Assembly: GCF_000970755.1 (NCBI RefSeq)
Contig: NZ_KQ034007.1
Span: 634,240 to 698,239, forward strand
DNA: 64,000 nucleotides
Source: Lactobacillus kimbladii
GTDB taxonomy: Bacteria; Bacillota; Bacilli; Lactobacillales; Lactobacillaceae
Reading direction: 5' to 3'
Shown here: positions 1 to 8,837 of the stretch, in pieces
How the letters are laid out: every line of letters begins with the position of its first letter
Numbering within the stretch: the stretch's first letter is position 1
Made by a program: the position numbers and the translations under genes
Notes under the pieces: generated by a model
The model's database searches: none
The model's input: only the letters and a program-made list of their open reading frames with translations
What the model was told of the DNA's origin: nothing

Positions 1-1
1 A

Positions 2-202
2 GGAGAAAAAAATCGCGCTGAAAGATTAAGAAGTGAGCAAAGTTTTTTTGTTAAGAAAAACTTTACGATTAATTTGAAGAAATACAAGATACTTTTATTA
101 GATGATATATATACTACGGGCAGAACGCTTTATCATGCACGGGATGCGTTGGCAGAAGTTTTTCCTAATGCAAAAATTAGTAGTTTTACCTTATGCAGAT
201 AA
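2..202 (+). CDS. comFC: ComFC-like phosphoribosyltransferase, C-terminal part
   Basis: Partial gene cut by the window start; about 66 C-terminal residues are visible in the frame starting at base 2 and ending with TAA at 200-202. The stretch LLLDDIYTTGRT is the PRPP-binding loop of type I phosphoribosyltransferases, and its position close to the C-terminus, followed by a short helix-rich tail, fits ComFC/ComF, a protein needed for DNA uptake in competent Gram-positive bacteria. The location directly upstream of hpf and secA is the usual comFA-comFC-hpf-secA order of Firmicutes, which supports the call. The N-terminal zinc-finger part of the protein lies outside the window. Confidence 0.85.
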   Translation, partial: GEKNRAERLRSEQSFFVKKNFTINLKKYKILLLDDIYTTGRTLYHARDALAEVFPNAKISSFTLCR

Positions 203-209
203 AACTAAA

Positions 210-250
210 TTGTTCAGCGCTTTCATGTTTTGCTATAATTTTGCTATAAT
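210..250 (+). promoter_or_regulatory. Tandem extended -10 promoter of hpf with overlapping cre-like box
   Basis: Two TGCTATAAT (extended -10) copies lie 11 bp apart (TATAAT at 234-239 and 245-250). TTGTTC at 210-215 can serve as -35 for the first (18-bp spacer). Bases 212-225 read on the minus strand as TGAAAGCGCTGAAC, which matches the CcpA cre consensus TGWAANCGNTNWCA in 12 of 14 positions. The overlap of cre with the promoter suggests carbon catabolite control of hpf; the regulation is inferred. Confidence 0.6.
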
Positions 251-295
251 ATAGGTAACATAAGACTGCATAAGCAGTTGAAAGGAGAATCTCAT

Positions 296-844
296 ATGTT
301 AAAGTATAATGTCCGTGGTGAAAATATTGAGGTAACTGATGCTTTAAGAAGTTACGTAGAAAAACGCCTAAAAAAATTAGAGAAGTATTTTGATTTGAAT
401 CAAGATATGATTGCACATGTAAATTTAAAGGTGTATCGTGATCACAAGGCTAAAGTTGAGGTAACTATACCACTGCCATACTTAGTATTGAGAGCTGAAG
501 AAACTACTGACGACATGTATCGCAGTATTGATTTTGTTTCTGAAAAACTTGAAAGACAAATTAGAAAATATAAGACCCGTGTGAACCGTAAGAGTCGTGA
601 AAAAGGCATTAATGACTTCTTTGTTGAAAGTGCCGAAGAAGAAACCAAAGACAAAGAGAGTAAAGAATTTTCTATTGTGCGCAATAAGCAAATCGGCTTA
701 AAACCTATGAGTCCTGAAGAAGCTATTTTGCAAATGAATATGCTTGAGCATGACTTCTTTGTTTTCCAAGACGGTGAAACTAACGGCACAAGTGTTGTCT
801 ATCGTAGAAATGATGGCCGTTATGGTTTGATTGAAACAAAATAA
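296..844 (+). CDS. hpf: Ribosome hibernation promoting factor, long form
   Basis: 182-residue protein of the long HPF/YvyD family, which pairs 70S ribosomes into inactive 100S dimers in stationary phase. The N-terminal ~100 residues form the ribosome-binding S30AE domain (starts MLKYNVRGENIEVTDALR), followed by a charged linker and a C-terminal dimerisation domain (from about residue 120, with KPMSPEEAILQMNML and ending YGLIETK). Start chosen at ATG 296 because AAAGGAGAA at 281-289 is correctly spaced; the in-frame TTG at 278 lies upstream of that site. It is followed by a terminator before secA. A cre-like box in its promoter suggests growth-phase or carbon-source control. Confidence 0.96.
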   Translation: MLKYNVRGENIEVTDALRSYVEKRLKKLEKYFDLNQDMIAHVNLKVYRDHKAKVEVTIPLPYLVLRAEETTDDMYRSIDFVSEKLERQIRKYKTRVNRKSREKGINDFFVESAEEETKDKESKEFSIVRNKQIGLKPMSPEEAILQMNMLEHDFFVFQDGETNGTSVVYRRNDGRYGLIETK

Positions 845-866
845 GAACAGTATTATCAAACAAGGG

Positions 867-896
867 CCCCACATTTAGTGTGAGGTTTTTGTTTTG
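867..896 (+). terminator. Rho-independent terminator of hpf
   Basis: CCCCACA (867-873) and TGTGAGG (879-885) form a 7-bp stem with one mismatch and a 5-nt loop, followed by a T-rich run. Fairly weak stem, so read-through into secA is possible. Confidence 0.6.
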
Positions 897-974
897 TTTA
901 TTTTTCATTTGGCGTCAATCATGGTAAAATTATCATGTGTTTTTATACTTTAACTACATATAAGGATCGATTAA

Positions 975-3374
975 ATGGTAAACATTTTAAAGAAACTATA
1001 CAATAACGATAAAAGAGAACTGAAAAAGTTTGAAAAAATTGCCAGTAAAGTTGAAAGTCATGCAGAAGAGTATGGCCAACTTTCTGATGAAGAATTGCAG
1101 GCAAAAACGCCTGAATTTCGTGACCGGATAAAAAATGGTGAGAGCTTAGACTCACTTTTACCTGAAGCCTTTGCGGTTGCTCGCGAAGGAGCTAAAAGAG
1201 TTTTAGGCCTTTATCCATTTCATGTGCAGGTTCTGGGTGGAATTGCGCTGCATTATGGTAACATCGCTGAAATGATGACAGGTGAAGGTAAGACTTTGAC
1301 TGCAACCATGCCGGTATATTTGAACGCATTAACTGGAAAAGGTGTTCATGTTGTTACTGTCAACGAATACTTGTCCAGTCGTGACGCTGAAGAAATGGGC
1401 CAGTTGTATAAATGGCTTGGTTTAACTGTTGGTCTTAATCTGAACGCAATGTCTCCAGATGAAAAACGAGAAGCATATAGCTGTGACGTTACTTATTCCA
1501 CTAACGGTGAACTTGGCTTTGACTATTTGCGTGATAACATGGTTGTTTACAAAGAACAAATGGTTCAGCGTGAACTTAACTATGCCATTATCGATGAGGT
1601 TGACTCAATTTTAATCGATGAAGCTAGAACACCATTAATTATTTCCGGTGAAGCTGAACAAGCTAACGGTGACTATATTCGTGCTGACCGCTTTGTCAAA
1701 ACTCTTCAAGAAGATAAGAGTGACGATGATGCAGACGATGACAAGGATTATGGTGATTACAAGATTGATTGGCCTACCAAGACTATTTCTTTAACTAGAA
1801 CTGGTATTCAGAAAGCTTGTGATCATTTTGGACTTAAAAATTTATACGACGTTGAGAATCAAAAACTGGTGCACCATATTGACCAAGCTTTAAGAGCAAA
1901 TTACATTATGCTTAAAGATATTGACTATGTTGTCCAAGACGGTGAAGTCTTAATTGTTGACTCGTTTACTGGTCGTGTGATGCAGGGTCGGCGCTATTCT
2001 GATGGTTTGCACCAAGCTATTGAGGCAAAAGAAGGAGTAAAGATTCAAGAAGAATCCAAGACCCAGGCTACAATTACCTTCCAGAACTTCTTTAGAATGT
2101 ATAAAAAACTTGCCGGTATGACAGGTACTGCTAAAACTGAAGAAGAAGAGTTCCGTGAAATTTACAATATGCAGGTTATTACTATTCCGACTAACCGCCC
2201 TTTAATTAGAATAGACAATCCTGATATTCTTTATCCAACTTTGTCATCGAAGTTTGCGGCAGTTGTTAATGAAATAAAAGAGCGTCATGCAAAAGGACAG
2301 CCAGTGCTAGTTGGTACAGTTGCGGTTGAAAGTTCTGAACGACTCAGTAATTTACTGGACAAAGAAGGAATACCGCATGCAGTTTTAAATGCCAAAAACC
2401 ATGCTAAAGAAGCTCAGATCATTATGAATGCTGGTCAACGTGGTGCCGTAACTATTGCGACTAACATGGCTGGTCGTGGTACTGACATTAAACTAGGACC
2501 TGGTGTCAAAGAACTAGGTGGACTGTCTGTTATTGGTACTGAGCGCCATGAATCACGCAGAATTGATAATCAGCTCCGTGGCCGTTCCGGTCGTCAGGGT
2601 GACCCTGGTGTTACGCGTTTTTATCTTTCACTTGAAGACGATTTGATGAAACGTTTTGGTGGCGATAGAGTCAAAGACTTCCTCGATCGGTTATCTGATA
2701 ATGATGATGACAAGGTAATTGAAAGTCGTTTGATTACCAGACAAGTTGAGTCAGCTCAAAAGCGGGTTGAAGGTAATAACTACGATACTCGTAAGCAAAC
2801 TCTGCAATATGATGATGTTATGCGTATTCAACGTGAAATTATTTACGGTGAACGGATGCAGGTTATTGGTGAAGAAAAGTCACTTAAGGATGTTTTAATT
2901 CCAATGATTAGGCGCACCATTAATAGTCAAGTAGATATGTTTACGCAAGGTGATCGCAGCAAATGGCGTCTTGATTCTCTGCGTGACTTTATTTCTTCCA
3001 GCTTAACCAATGAAGAAGAAACAGATGCAATTGATTTCAAAACAATTACCGTATCTGACTTAAAGCAAAAATTATATGATCTTGTTGAAGCCAATTACGA
3101 AGAAAAAGAAGAAATTTTAGCTGATCCTTCCGAAATGCTTGAATTTGAAAAAGTCGTTATCTTGCGGGTAGTTGATGATCGCTGGACTGATCATATAGAT
3201 GCAATGGACCAATTAAGGCAATCAATTAGTCTACGTGGTTACGGTCAACTTAATCCATTAGTTGAATACCAAGATTCTGGTTACAACATGTTTGAAGAAA
3301 TGATTTCAAATATTGAGTTTGACGTAACTCGTTTATTTATGAAAGCTGAAATCAGACAAAATCTTAGTCGTTAA
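975..3374 (+). CDS. secA: Preprotein translocase ATPase SecA
   Basis: 799-residue motor ATPase that pushes unfolded secretory proteins through SecYEG at the membrane. Seen in the sequence: Walker A GEGKT at about residues 103-107, [11 protein letters not shown] (DEAD-box Walker B region) near 210, the preprotein crosslinking domain, a second nucleotide-binding domain with [10 protein letters not shown] and [11 protein letters not shown] motifs, and the helical scaffold to the C-terminus. The protein ends at QNLSR and lacks the Cys-rich zinc-binding tail found in many SecA proteins; a tail-less SecA is common in lactobacilli. ATG 975 is preceded by AAGGAT. A strong terminator follows. Confidence 0.98.
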   Translation: MVNILKKLYNNDKRELKKFEKIASKVESHAEEYGQLSDEELQAKTPEFRDRIKNGESLDSLLPEAFAVAREGAKRVLGLYPFHVQVLGGIALHYGNIAEMMTGEGKTLTATMPVYLNALTGKGVHVVTVNEYLSSRDAEEMGQLYKWLGLTVGLNLNAMSPDEKREAYSCDVTYSTNGELGFDYLRDNMVVYKEQMVQRELNYAIIDEVDSILIDEARTPLIISGEAEQANGDYIRADRFVKTLQEDKSDDDADDDKDYGDYKIDWPTKTISLTRTGIQKACDHFGLKNLYDVENQKLVHHIDQALRANYIMLKDIDYVVQDGEVLIVDSFTGRVMQGRRYSDGLHQAIEAKEGVKIQEESKTQATITFQNFFRMYKKLAGMTGTAKTEEEEFREIYNMQVITIPTNRPLIRIDNPDILYPTLSSKFAAVVNEIKERHAKGQPVLVGTVAVESSERLSNLLDKEGIPHAVLNAKNHAKEAQIIMNAGQRGAVTIATNMAGRGTDIKLGPGVKELGGLSVIGTERHESRRIDNQLRGRSGRQGDPGVTRFYLSLEDDLMKRFGGDRVKDFLDRLSDNDDDKVIESRLITRQVESAQKRVEGNNYDTRKQTLQYDDVMRIQREIIYGERMQVIGEEKSLKDVLIPMIRRTINSQVDMFTQGDRSKWRLDSLRDFISSSLTNEEETDAIDFKTITVSDLKQKLYDLVEANYEEKEEILADPSEMLEFEKVVILRVVDDRWTDHIDAMDQLRQSISLRGYGQLNPLVEYQDSGYNMFEEMISNIEFDVTRLFMKAEIRQNLSR

Positions 3375-3385
3375 TAGTTAAGATG

Positions 3386-3413
3386 AAGAGAAAGCAGCTG
3401 CTTTCTCTTTTTT
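3386..3413 (+). terminator. Terminator of secA
   Basis: Perfect inverted repeat AAGAGAAAGCAG / CTGCTTTCTCTT (3386-3409) with an AGCT centre, running into a T tract. Confidence 0.9.
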
Positions 3414-3453
3414 ACTGAAATTTTATTGAAAATAAGGGAGCTATTGCTAAAAG

Positions 3454-4570
3454 ATGGAAATAAGTGAAATTCAAAATAAATTAGATAGTTTAAATAAGCG
3501 GTTAGACCACTTTAGGGGGTCTCTTTGACTTAGATTCAATAACTGAAAATATTATTGTTAATGAAAATAAGATGCAGGACCCCTCTTTTTGGGATGATCA
3601 AGAAAAAGCGCAAAGCCTAATTGGTGAGACAAACTTGTTAAAAGAAAAACGCGATTCTTTTGATAAATTAAAGTCTGATTATGAAAATGAAATAACAGCA
3701 GTAGAATTGTTGCGGGAGGAACCAGACAGTGACTTACAAAAAGAAGTTGAAGCTGATTTACAAGAGTTGCAGTCTGAATTTCATGATTACGAATTAGATT
3801 TGCTCTTAGCTGGTAAATACGATAGTCATAATGCCCTGATTGAAATCCATCCTGGTGCTGGTGGTACCGAAGCTATGGACTGGGGGCAAATGCTACTTAG
3901 AATGTATCAGCGCTATGCTGATATTAGAAATTTTAAGTTTGAAATTAATAACTATGAGCCCGGAGAAGAAGCTGGTCTTAAAAGTGTCAGCGCAAAAATT
4001 ACAGGTAAAAATGCCTACGGCCTCATGAAGTCAGAAAATGGTGTTCACAGGTTAGTCAGAATTTCTCCTTTCGATTCGGCCAAGAGGAGACATACATCCT
4101 TTGCCTCCGTGGAAGTTATTCCAGAAATTGATGACAGTATTAAGGTCGACATCAATCCTAAGGACCTTCGCATTGACGTTTACCGCTCAAGTGGTGCTGG
4201 TGGTCAGCATATTAATAAAACTTCCAGTGCGGTTAGAATTACTCATTTGCCAACAGGTATTGTAACTACATCTCAGGCACAGCGTTCTCAACTGCAAAAT
4301 AGGGAAACTGCGATGAATGAATTACGAGCAAAATTGTTTCATTTAGAAGAAGAAAAAAAGCGTAAGCATAAGCAGGAACTTAAAGGTGACCAAAAAGAAA
4401 TTGGTTGGGGCTCACAAATAAGATCCTATGTTTTTCATCCTTATAATTTGGTTAAAGATTTGCGCACAGGCTATGAAACTTCCGATACAAGTGGTGTAAT
4501 GGATGGCAAGTTGCAACCATTCGTTTATGCATATTTACAATGGCTTTTAAGTCAGGAAAACCCGGAGTAG
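3454..4570 (+). CDS. prfB: Peptide chain release factor 2, programmed +1 frameshift
   Basis: RF2 (371 residues when joined), which terminates translation at UGA and UAA. Reading starts at ATG 3454, runs 24 codons to CTT (3523-3525) and meets an in-frame TGA at 3526-3528. The site AGG GGG TCT CTT TGA C contains the internal Shine-Dalgarno-like AGGGGG (3514-3519) and the slippery CTT-T; a +1 shift continues with GAC at 3527 (join 3454..3525, 3527..4570). The anticodon-like SPF motif is present in VRISPFDSAKRR and the catalytic GGQ in SSGAGGQHINKTSS. The frameshift is the known autoregulation of prfB: scarce RF2 lets the ribosome pause and shift. The GGGAG at 3436-3440 is rather far from the ATG, but an in-frame stop at 3448 excludes an earlier start. 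Confidence 0.97.
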
Positions 4571-4578
4571 GTGATTAG

Positions 4579-4854
4579 ATGAGTTTTTGGGGAATTATTG
4601 GTTTAGTTTTACTTGCTGTAGTCATTTTAAGTGTGATTTATGCTTTATTTCATGCTTTTATTCTGTTGTTGCCCGCGGCTCTAGTAATTATTGGTATCAT
4701 ATGGTTGATCAACCACTTTACTAAGAATGATGAAAATAAGAGCATGCACTCCGATTCTGGTCCATATGACTGGAATAATTGGAATCAAAACAATGAAACC
4801 AGACCAAAGCGTAAAAAAGTACGTGATGCTAAAACTAAAGATGTCGACAAGTAA
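4579..4854 (+). CDS. Small membrane protein of unknown function
   Basis: 91 residues. The first ~47 residues are two closely spaced hydrophobic segments ([20 protein letters not shown] and a second one ending WLINHF); the rest is a hydrophilic Asn/Asp/Lys-rich tail with a basic KRKKVRDAK stretch. Eight bases separate it from prfB and 17 from hprK, so it is probably co-transcribed with hprK. A membrane-anchored, cytoplasmically exposed basic tail is a reasonable reading, but no family was recognised with certainty and no function is proposed. Confidence 0.75.
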   Translation: MSFWGIIGLVLLAVVILSVIYALFHAFILLLPAALVIIGIIWLINHFTKNDENKSMHSDSGPYDWNNWNQNNETRPKRKKVRDAKTKDVDK

Positions 4855-4871
4855 TAAAGGGGCATTTTAAA

Positions 4872-5834
4872 ATGACAAATGCGGTCAAATTAAAAAATTT
4901 AATTCGTGATAATAAAATTGTCCATGTTGTGCACGGAAAACAATATATTAACGATAAAGAAATTATAGTATCCGATATTTACAGACCAGGACTGGAGTTA
5001 ACAGGCTACTTTGACTTTTACCCCCGCCAGCGTATTCAGTTATTGGGTAGAACAGAAATTTCTTATGCTGCCAGGTTAGATCACGATAGCTTGGTCGATG
5101 TTTTTACTAAGCTTTGCACACCTGATACGCCGTGCTTTTTTGTGTCACGTTCTCTGCGTGTACCCCCTGAATTAGTTAAAGCTGCTGATGATGCACAAAT
5201 TCCAATCCTTTCTTCACCTGAATCAACCACTTATGTTTCTAGTATTTTAACGGAATATTTAAGAGAGCGACTAGCTGTCCGTGATACGATTCACGGCGTC
5301 TTAGTTGAAGTTAAAGGTATGGGCGTGTTACTGACTGGTGATTCAGGTGTTGGTAAATCTGAAACTGCTTTAGGCTTGATTCACCGTGGTCACCGTTTAA
5401 TTGCTGATGATCGAGTTGATGTTTATCAAAAAGATGTGGAAACCGTGATGGGTGAAGCTCCGGAAATATTAAAACACCTAATGGAAATTCGTGGTATTGG
5501 TATCATTGATGTTATGGATCTGTTCGGTGTTGGTGCCGTTAAAAACCGTGAAAGTATTCAACTAGTAATCAAACTTGTTAATTGGGATAATAAGGCAAAT
5601 TACGATCGTTTAGGTTTTGAAGAAAGCAAACGTGATATTTGTAATGTTGAAGTGCCGCAAATTACTATCCCAGTTAAAGTAGGTCGCAACATGGAAGACA
5701 TTATCGAAATCGCTACAATGAATTTCCGTGCCAAGAGAAGTGGTTATAACGCTACAAGAACTTTTGATAATAACCTAACGAAGTTAATTAAGCAAAATTC
5801 TAAAGAAGATTCAGCAAAGGATAAGAATAAATGA
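4872..5834 (+). CDS. hprK: HPr kinase/phosphorylase
   Basis: 320 residues. Bifunctional enzyme that phosphorylates and dephosphorylates Ser46 of HPr in response to fructose-1,6-bisphosphate, ATP and phosphate; P-Ser-HPr is the CcpA corepressor. The Walker A loop GDSGVGKSE lies at about 156-164, and the family signature [10 protein letters not shown] at about 205. The N-terminal half is the regulatory domain. Start at ATG 4872 after AAAGGGG. It overlaps lgt by 4 bp (ATGA), the hprK-lgt coupling typical of Firmicutes. Confidence 0.97.
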   Translation: MTNAVKLKNLIRDNKIVHVVHGKQYINDKEIIVSDIYRPGLELTGYFDFYPRQRIQLLGRTEISYAARLDHDSLVDVFTKLCTPDTPCFFVSRSLRVPPELVKAADDAQIPILSSPESTTYVSSILTEYLRERLAVRDTIHGVLVEVKGMGVLLTGDSGVGKSETALGLIHRGHRLIADDRVDVYQKDVETVMGEAPEILKHLMEIRGIGIIDVMDLFGVGAVKNRESIQLVIKLVNWDNKANYDRLGFEESKRDICNVEVPQITIPVKVGRNMEDIIEIATMNFRAKRSGYNATRTFDNNLTKLIKQNSKEDSAKDKNK

Positions 5835-6667
5835 CATTGACCATTAGTCCAGTAGCATTTAAATTAGGAAACCTAAGTGTCAAATGGTATGGCGTCATCA
5901 TGGCAGTGGCAATTATTTTAGCCGTATCAATGGCAATTGTTGAGGGACGCAAACGGCAAATTGAAAGTGATGACTTCATGGATTTGCTGTTATGGGCTGT
6001 TCCGATTGGATATGTTGGCGCACGAATTTATTATGTTATCTTTGAGTGGAATTATTATTCCCAGCATCTCGATCAAATAATTGCTATTTGGAATGGTGGC
6101 ATCGCTATCTATGGCGGCTTGCTAGCAGGCTTGGCAGTTCTTTTGGTATTTTGTTATAAAAGAATGCTGCCGCCATTTTTGATGTTGGATGTTATTACCC
6201 CGGGTGTAATGGCAGCCCAGATATTAGGACGCTGGGGGAATTTTATTAACCAGGAAGCCCATGGTGAACCAACAACCTTAGCATTTTTACAAAGCTTACA
6301 TTTGCCTAATTTTATCATCAGCCAAATGAAAATTGGTGGAATCTACTACCAACCGACTTTTTTGTATGAATCTTTTTTTAATTTGATTGGTTTGTTAATA
6401 ATATTGTTTTTGCGGCATAAAAAGCATTTATTCAAACAGGGTGAAATATTTATGCTTTATTTGGCATGGTACTCTGTGGTGCGTTTTTTTGTGGAAGGGA
6501 TGCGGACTGATAGTCTTTATTTAATGGGTTCAATTCGAGTTTCACAAATGCTTAGTGTAATATTGCTAATTGTAGTTATTTGTTTGTTTATCTATCGCAG
6601 GCGCGTGGTTAAACCGAAATGGTATCTGGACGGTAGCGGCTTGAAGTATCCTTATAGTCGGGATTAA
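5831..6667 (+). CDS. lgt: Prolipoprotein diacylglyceryl transferase
   Basis: 278-residue polytopic membrane enzyme that transfers diacylglycerol from phosphatidylglycerol to the lipobox cysteine of prolipoproteins. It has about seven hydrophobic segments and the signature [15 protein letters not shown] at about residues 134-148. Its start overlaps the hprK stop (ATGA), implying translational coupling. Its substrates include the lipoprotein encoded at 27489. Confidence 0.97.
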   Translation: MTLTISPVAFKLGNLSVKWYGVIMAVAIILAVSMAIVEGRKRQIESDDFMDLLLWAVPIGYVGARIYYVIFEWNYYSQHLDQIIAIWNGGIAIYGGLLAGLAVLLVFCYKRMLPPFLMLDVITPGVMAAQILGRWGNFINQEAHGEPTTLAFLQSLHLPNFIISQMKIGGIYYQPTFLYESFFNLIGLLIILFLRHKKHLFKQGEIFMLYLAWYSVVRFFVEGMRTDSLYLMGSIRVSQMLSVILLIVVICLFIYRRRVVKPKWYLDGSGLKYPYSRD

Positions 6668-6697
6668 ATAATTGTTTTAAGTGAAAGAGAGTTAAAG

Positions 6698-7717
6698 ATG
6701 ACAAAAATTGCAGTTTTAGGAGCAGGTTCATGGGGTACTGTTTTGGGATCTATGCTTGCTGACAAAGGTTATGAAATCGTATTGTACGGCAATAACGAAA
6801 AAGTTAATGGCGAAGTTAATCAGCATCATACTAATGAACATTACATGAAGAATTGGCAGGTAAATGAGACAGTTACTGCAACAGGTGATTTAAAACAAGC
6901 ATTAAAGGCTGCAGAAATTGTTTTATTTGTCCTGCCCACTCAAGCTATTCGCAGTGTTGCCCAAAATGTAAGCAAAGTGTTAAAGCAGATCAATGCCAAA
7001 CCACTTTTAGTCACTGCTACTAAGGGTATTGAGCCGGGATCCAAAAAATTGATTTCCGAAATTTTGACAGAAGAAATTTATCCCGATGATGAAGACAAAA
7101 TTGTAGCAATTTCAGGACCGAGTCATGCAGAAAGTGTAGCTCAAAAAGATTTAACTGCAATTTCATGTGCTTCAACAAGCAGGAAAAATGCGCAAAAAGT
7201 TCAGCAGTTATTTTCAAATGATTATTTCCGCCTTTATACAAACAGTGACTTGATTGGTGTTGAAGTGGCTGGGGCAGTTAAGAATGTTATTGCCATTGCA
7301 GCGGGAATTTTAGTAGGAAAACACTATGGTGATGATGCTAAAGCGGCTTTAATGACGCGTGGTTTAGCTGAAATTACGCGTTTAGGAGTCAATTATTTTG
7401 GTGCTGACCCAATGACTTTTAGCGGACTTTCCGGAATAGGTGATTTAATTGTTACCTGTACGTCAGTTAATTCCCGTAATTGGCGTTGTGGTAAACAATT
7501 AGGTGAAGGAAAGAGTCTTGACTACATATTGCAGAACATGGGTCAAGTTGTAGAGGGCGCTACAACAGTAAAAGCTGTTCATGAATTATGTCAAGAAAAG
7601 CAGATCGATATGCCAATCAGTGAAGCAATTTACCGAGTTTTATACCAAAATTCCAATGTTGATGATGAAATTACCAGGATGATGGGCAGGAGTCCTAAAC
7701 AAGAAATTAGACTTTAG
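6698..7717 (+). CDS. gpsA: NAD(P)+-dependent glycerol-3-phosphate dehydrogenase
   Basis: 339 residues. Reduces dihydroxyacetone phosphate to sn-glycerol-3-phosphate, the backbone for phospholipids and glycerol teichoic acids. The N-terminal Rossmann motif GAGSWGT (residues 8-14), the substrate-site segment ATKGIEPGSKK, catalytic Lys region VAGAVKNVIAIAAG and SGIGDLIVTC are all present. The gene is 30 bp downstream of lgt with GAAAGAGAG as ribosome binding site; it belongs to the hprK-lgt-gpsA-trxB group. Confidence 0.97.
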   Translation: MTKIAVLGAGSWGTVLGSMLADKGYEIVLYGNNEKVNGEVNQHHTNEHYMKNWQVNETVTATGDLKQALKAAEIVLFVLPTQAIRSVAQNVSKVLKQINAKPLLVTATKGIEPGSKKLISEILTEEIYPDDEDKIVAISGPSHAESVAQKDLTAISCASTSRKNAQKVQQLFSNDYFRLYTNSDLIGVEVAGAVKNVIAIAAGILVGKHYGDDAKAALMTRGLAEITRLGVNYFGADPMTFSGLSGIGDLIVTCTSVNSRNWRCGKQLGEGKSLDYILQNMGQVVEGATTVKAVHELCQEKQIDMPISEAIYRVLYQNSNVDDEITRMMGRSPKQEIRL

Positions 7718-7774
7718 TAATTGATTTGTTGTAACATTACTTACGAAAAATAAGAAAGTACTGGGGGTAAAACT

Positions 7775-8710
7775 ATGACGGAAAAATATGATGTGATCAT
7801 TATAGGAGCAGGACCAGGCGGATTAACTGCCGCTCTTTATGCTTCTCGGGCAAATTTGTCAGTTCTAATGCTTGATCGTGGTTTGTATGGCGGGCAAATG
7901 AATAACACTGATGCGATTGATAATTATCCTGGTTTCAGTGAAATAAAGGGACCTGAACTAGGTGAAAAAATGTATAATTCAATCATGAAATTTGGTACAA
8001 AATTTGAATATGGCGACGTTCAAACAGTAACCATAGACGGAGACCAGAAAATCGTAAAAACAGATACAGGTGAATATAGTGCTCCTGCATTGATTATTGC
8101 TACTGGGGCTGATCATCGTCATTTAGGAGTCCCTGGTGAAGATGAGTACTCCGGTAAAGGTGTTTCTTATTGTGCAGTTTGTGATGCAGCCTTTTTTAAG
8201 GACGAAGACATTGCTGTTATTGGTGGTGGTGATTCGGCTATTGAAGAAGGAATCTATTTAGCACAAAGTGCTAAATCAGTTACGGTTATCCATCGTCGCG
8301 ATCAGTTACGGGCGCAGCCGACTTTACAAAAACGCGCTTTCGCCAATTCCAAAATGCATTTCATTTGGAATGGCTTGACCGAATCTATTGATGGTGATGG
8401 CAAAAAGGTTACGGGAGTGACATACAAAGATAAAGAAACAGGAGAAGAAAAACATTTGCAAACTCGCGGTGTCTTTATCTATGTTGGGGTTATTCCTCAA
8501 ACAGCACCATTTAAAGACTTAGGCATAACTGATGAAAAGGGCTGGATCCCAACTGATGAACATATGAGAACTAAAGTTGATGGCATCTTTGCCTTAGGTG
8601 ATGTGCGTGCTAAAGACTTGCGTCAGATTGCTAATGCGGTTGGTGATGGCAGCATTGCTGGTCAAGAAGCTTATAATTATCTCCAAGACTTAAATGATCG
8701 TCAAATATAA
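7775..8710 (+). CDS. trxB: Thioredoxin reductase
   Basis: 311 residues. FAD/NADPH flavoenzyme that keeps thioredoxin reduced in the cytoplasm. The FAD-binding GAGPGG is at residues 12-17, the redox-active CAVC at 133-136, the NADPH-binding GGGDSA follows, and the second FAD motif GIFALGDVR is near the C-terminus. Start ATG 7775 follows a strong GGGGGT site. A terminator closes the operon. Confidence 0.97.
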   Translation: MTEKYDVIIIGAGPGGLTAALYASRANLSVLMLDRGLYGGQMNNTDAIDNYPGFSEIKGPELGEKMYNSIMKFGTKFEYGDVQTVTIDGDQKIVKTDTGEYSAPALIIATGADHRHLGVPGEDEYSGKGVSYCAVCDAAFFKDEDIAVIGGGDSAIEEGIYLAQSAKSVTVIHRRDQLRAQPTLQKRAFANSKMHFIWNGLTESIDGDGKKVTGVTYKDKETGEEKHLQTRGVFIYVGVIPQTAPFKDLGITDEKGWIPTDEHMRTKVDGIFALGDVRAKDLRQIANAVGDGSIAGQEAYNYLQDLNDRQI

Positions 8711-8715
8711 AGATT

Positions 8716-8756
8716 AAAAAAAGAATTCATTTAAATTGAATTCTTTTTTTGTTTTT
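8716..8756 (+). terminator. Terminator of the hprK-trxB operon
   Basis: AAAGAATTCA / TGAATTCTTT stem (GAATTCA 8723-8729, TGAATTC 8737-8743) with a 7-nt loop, flanked by an A run and a long T run. Confidence 0.9.
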
Positions 8757-8760
8757 ACGG

Positions 8761-8815
8761 CTAGCAATAATGATAAATGCTAGAATAGAATCTATGAAAC
8801 CGAATTTATTGCTAG
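8761..8815 (+). repeat. 10-bp inverted repeat flanking the pgm promoter region
   Basis: CTAGCAATAA at 8761-8770 and its exact reverse complement TTATTGCTAG at 8806-8815 enclose a candidate -10 (TAGAAT, 8790-8795). It could be an operator or a leader stem for the downstream phosphohexomutase gene; function unknown. Confidence 0.4.
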
Positions 8816-8837
8816 AAAAAAGGGGTACTTTAGCGAA

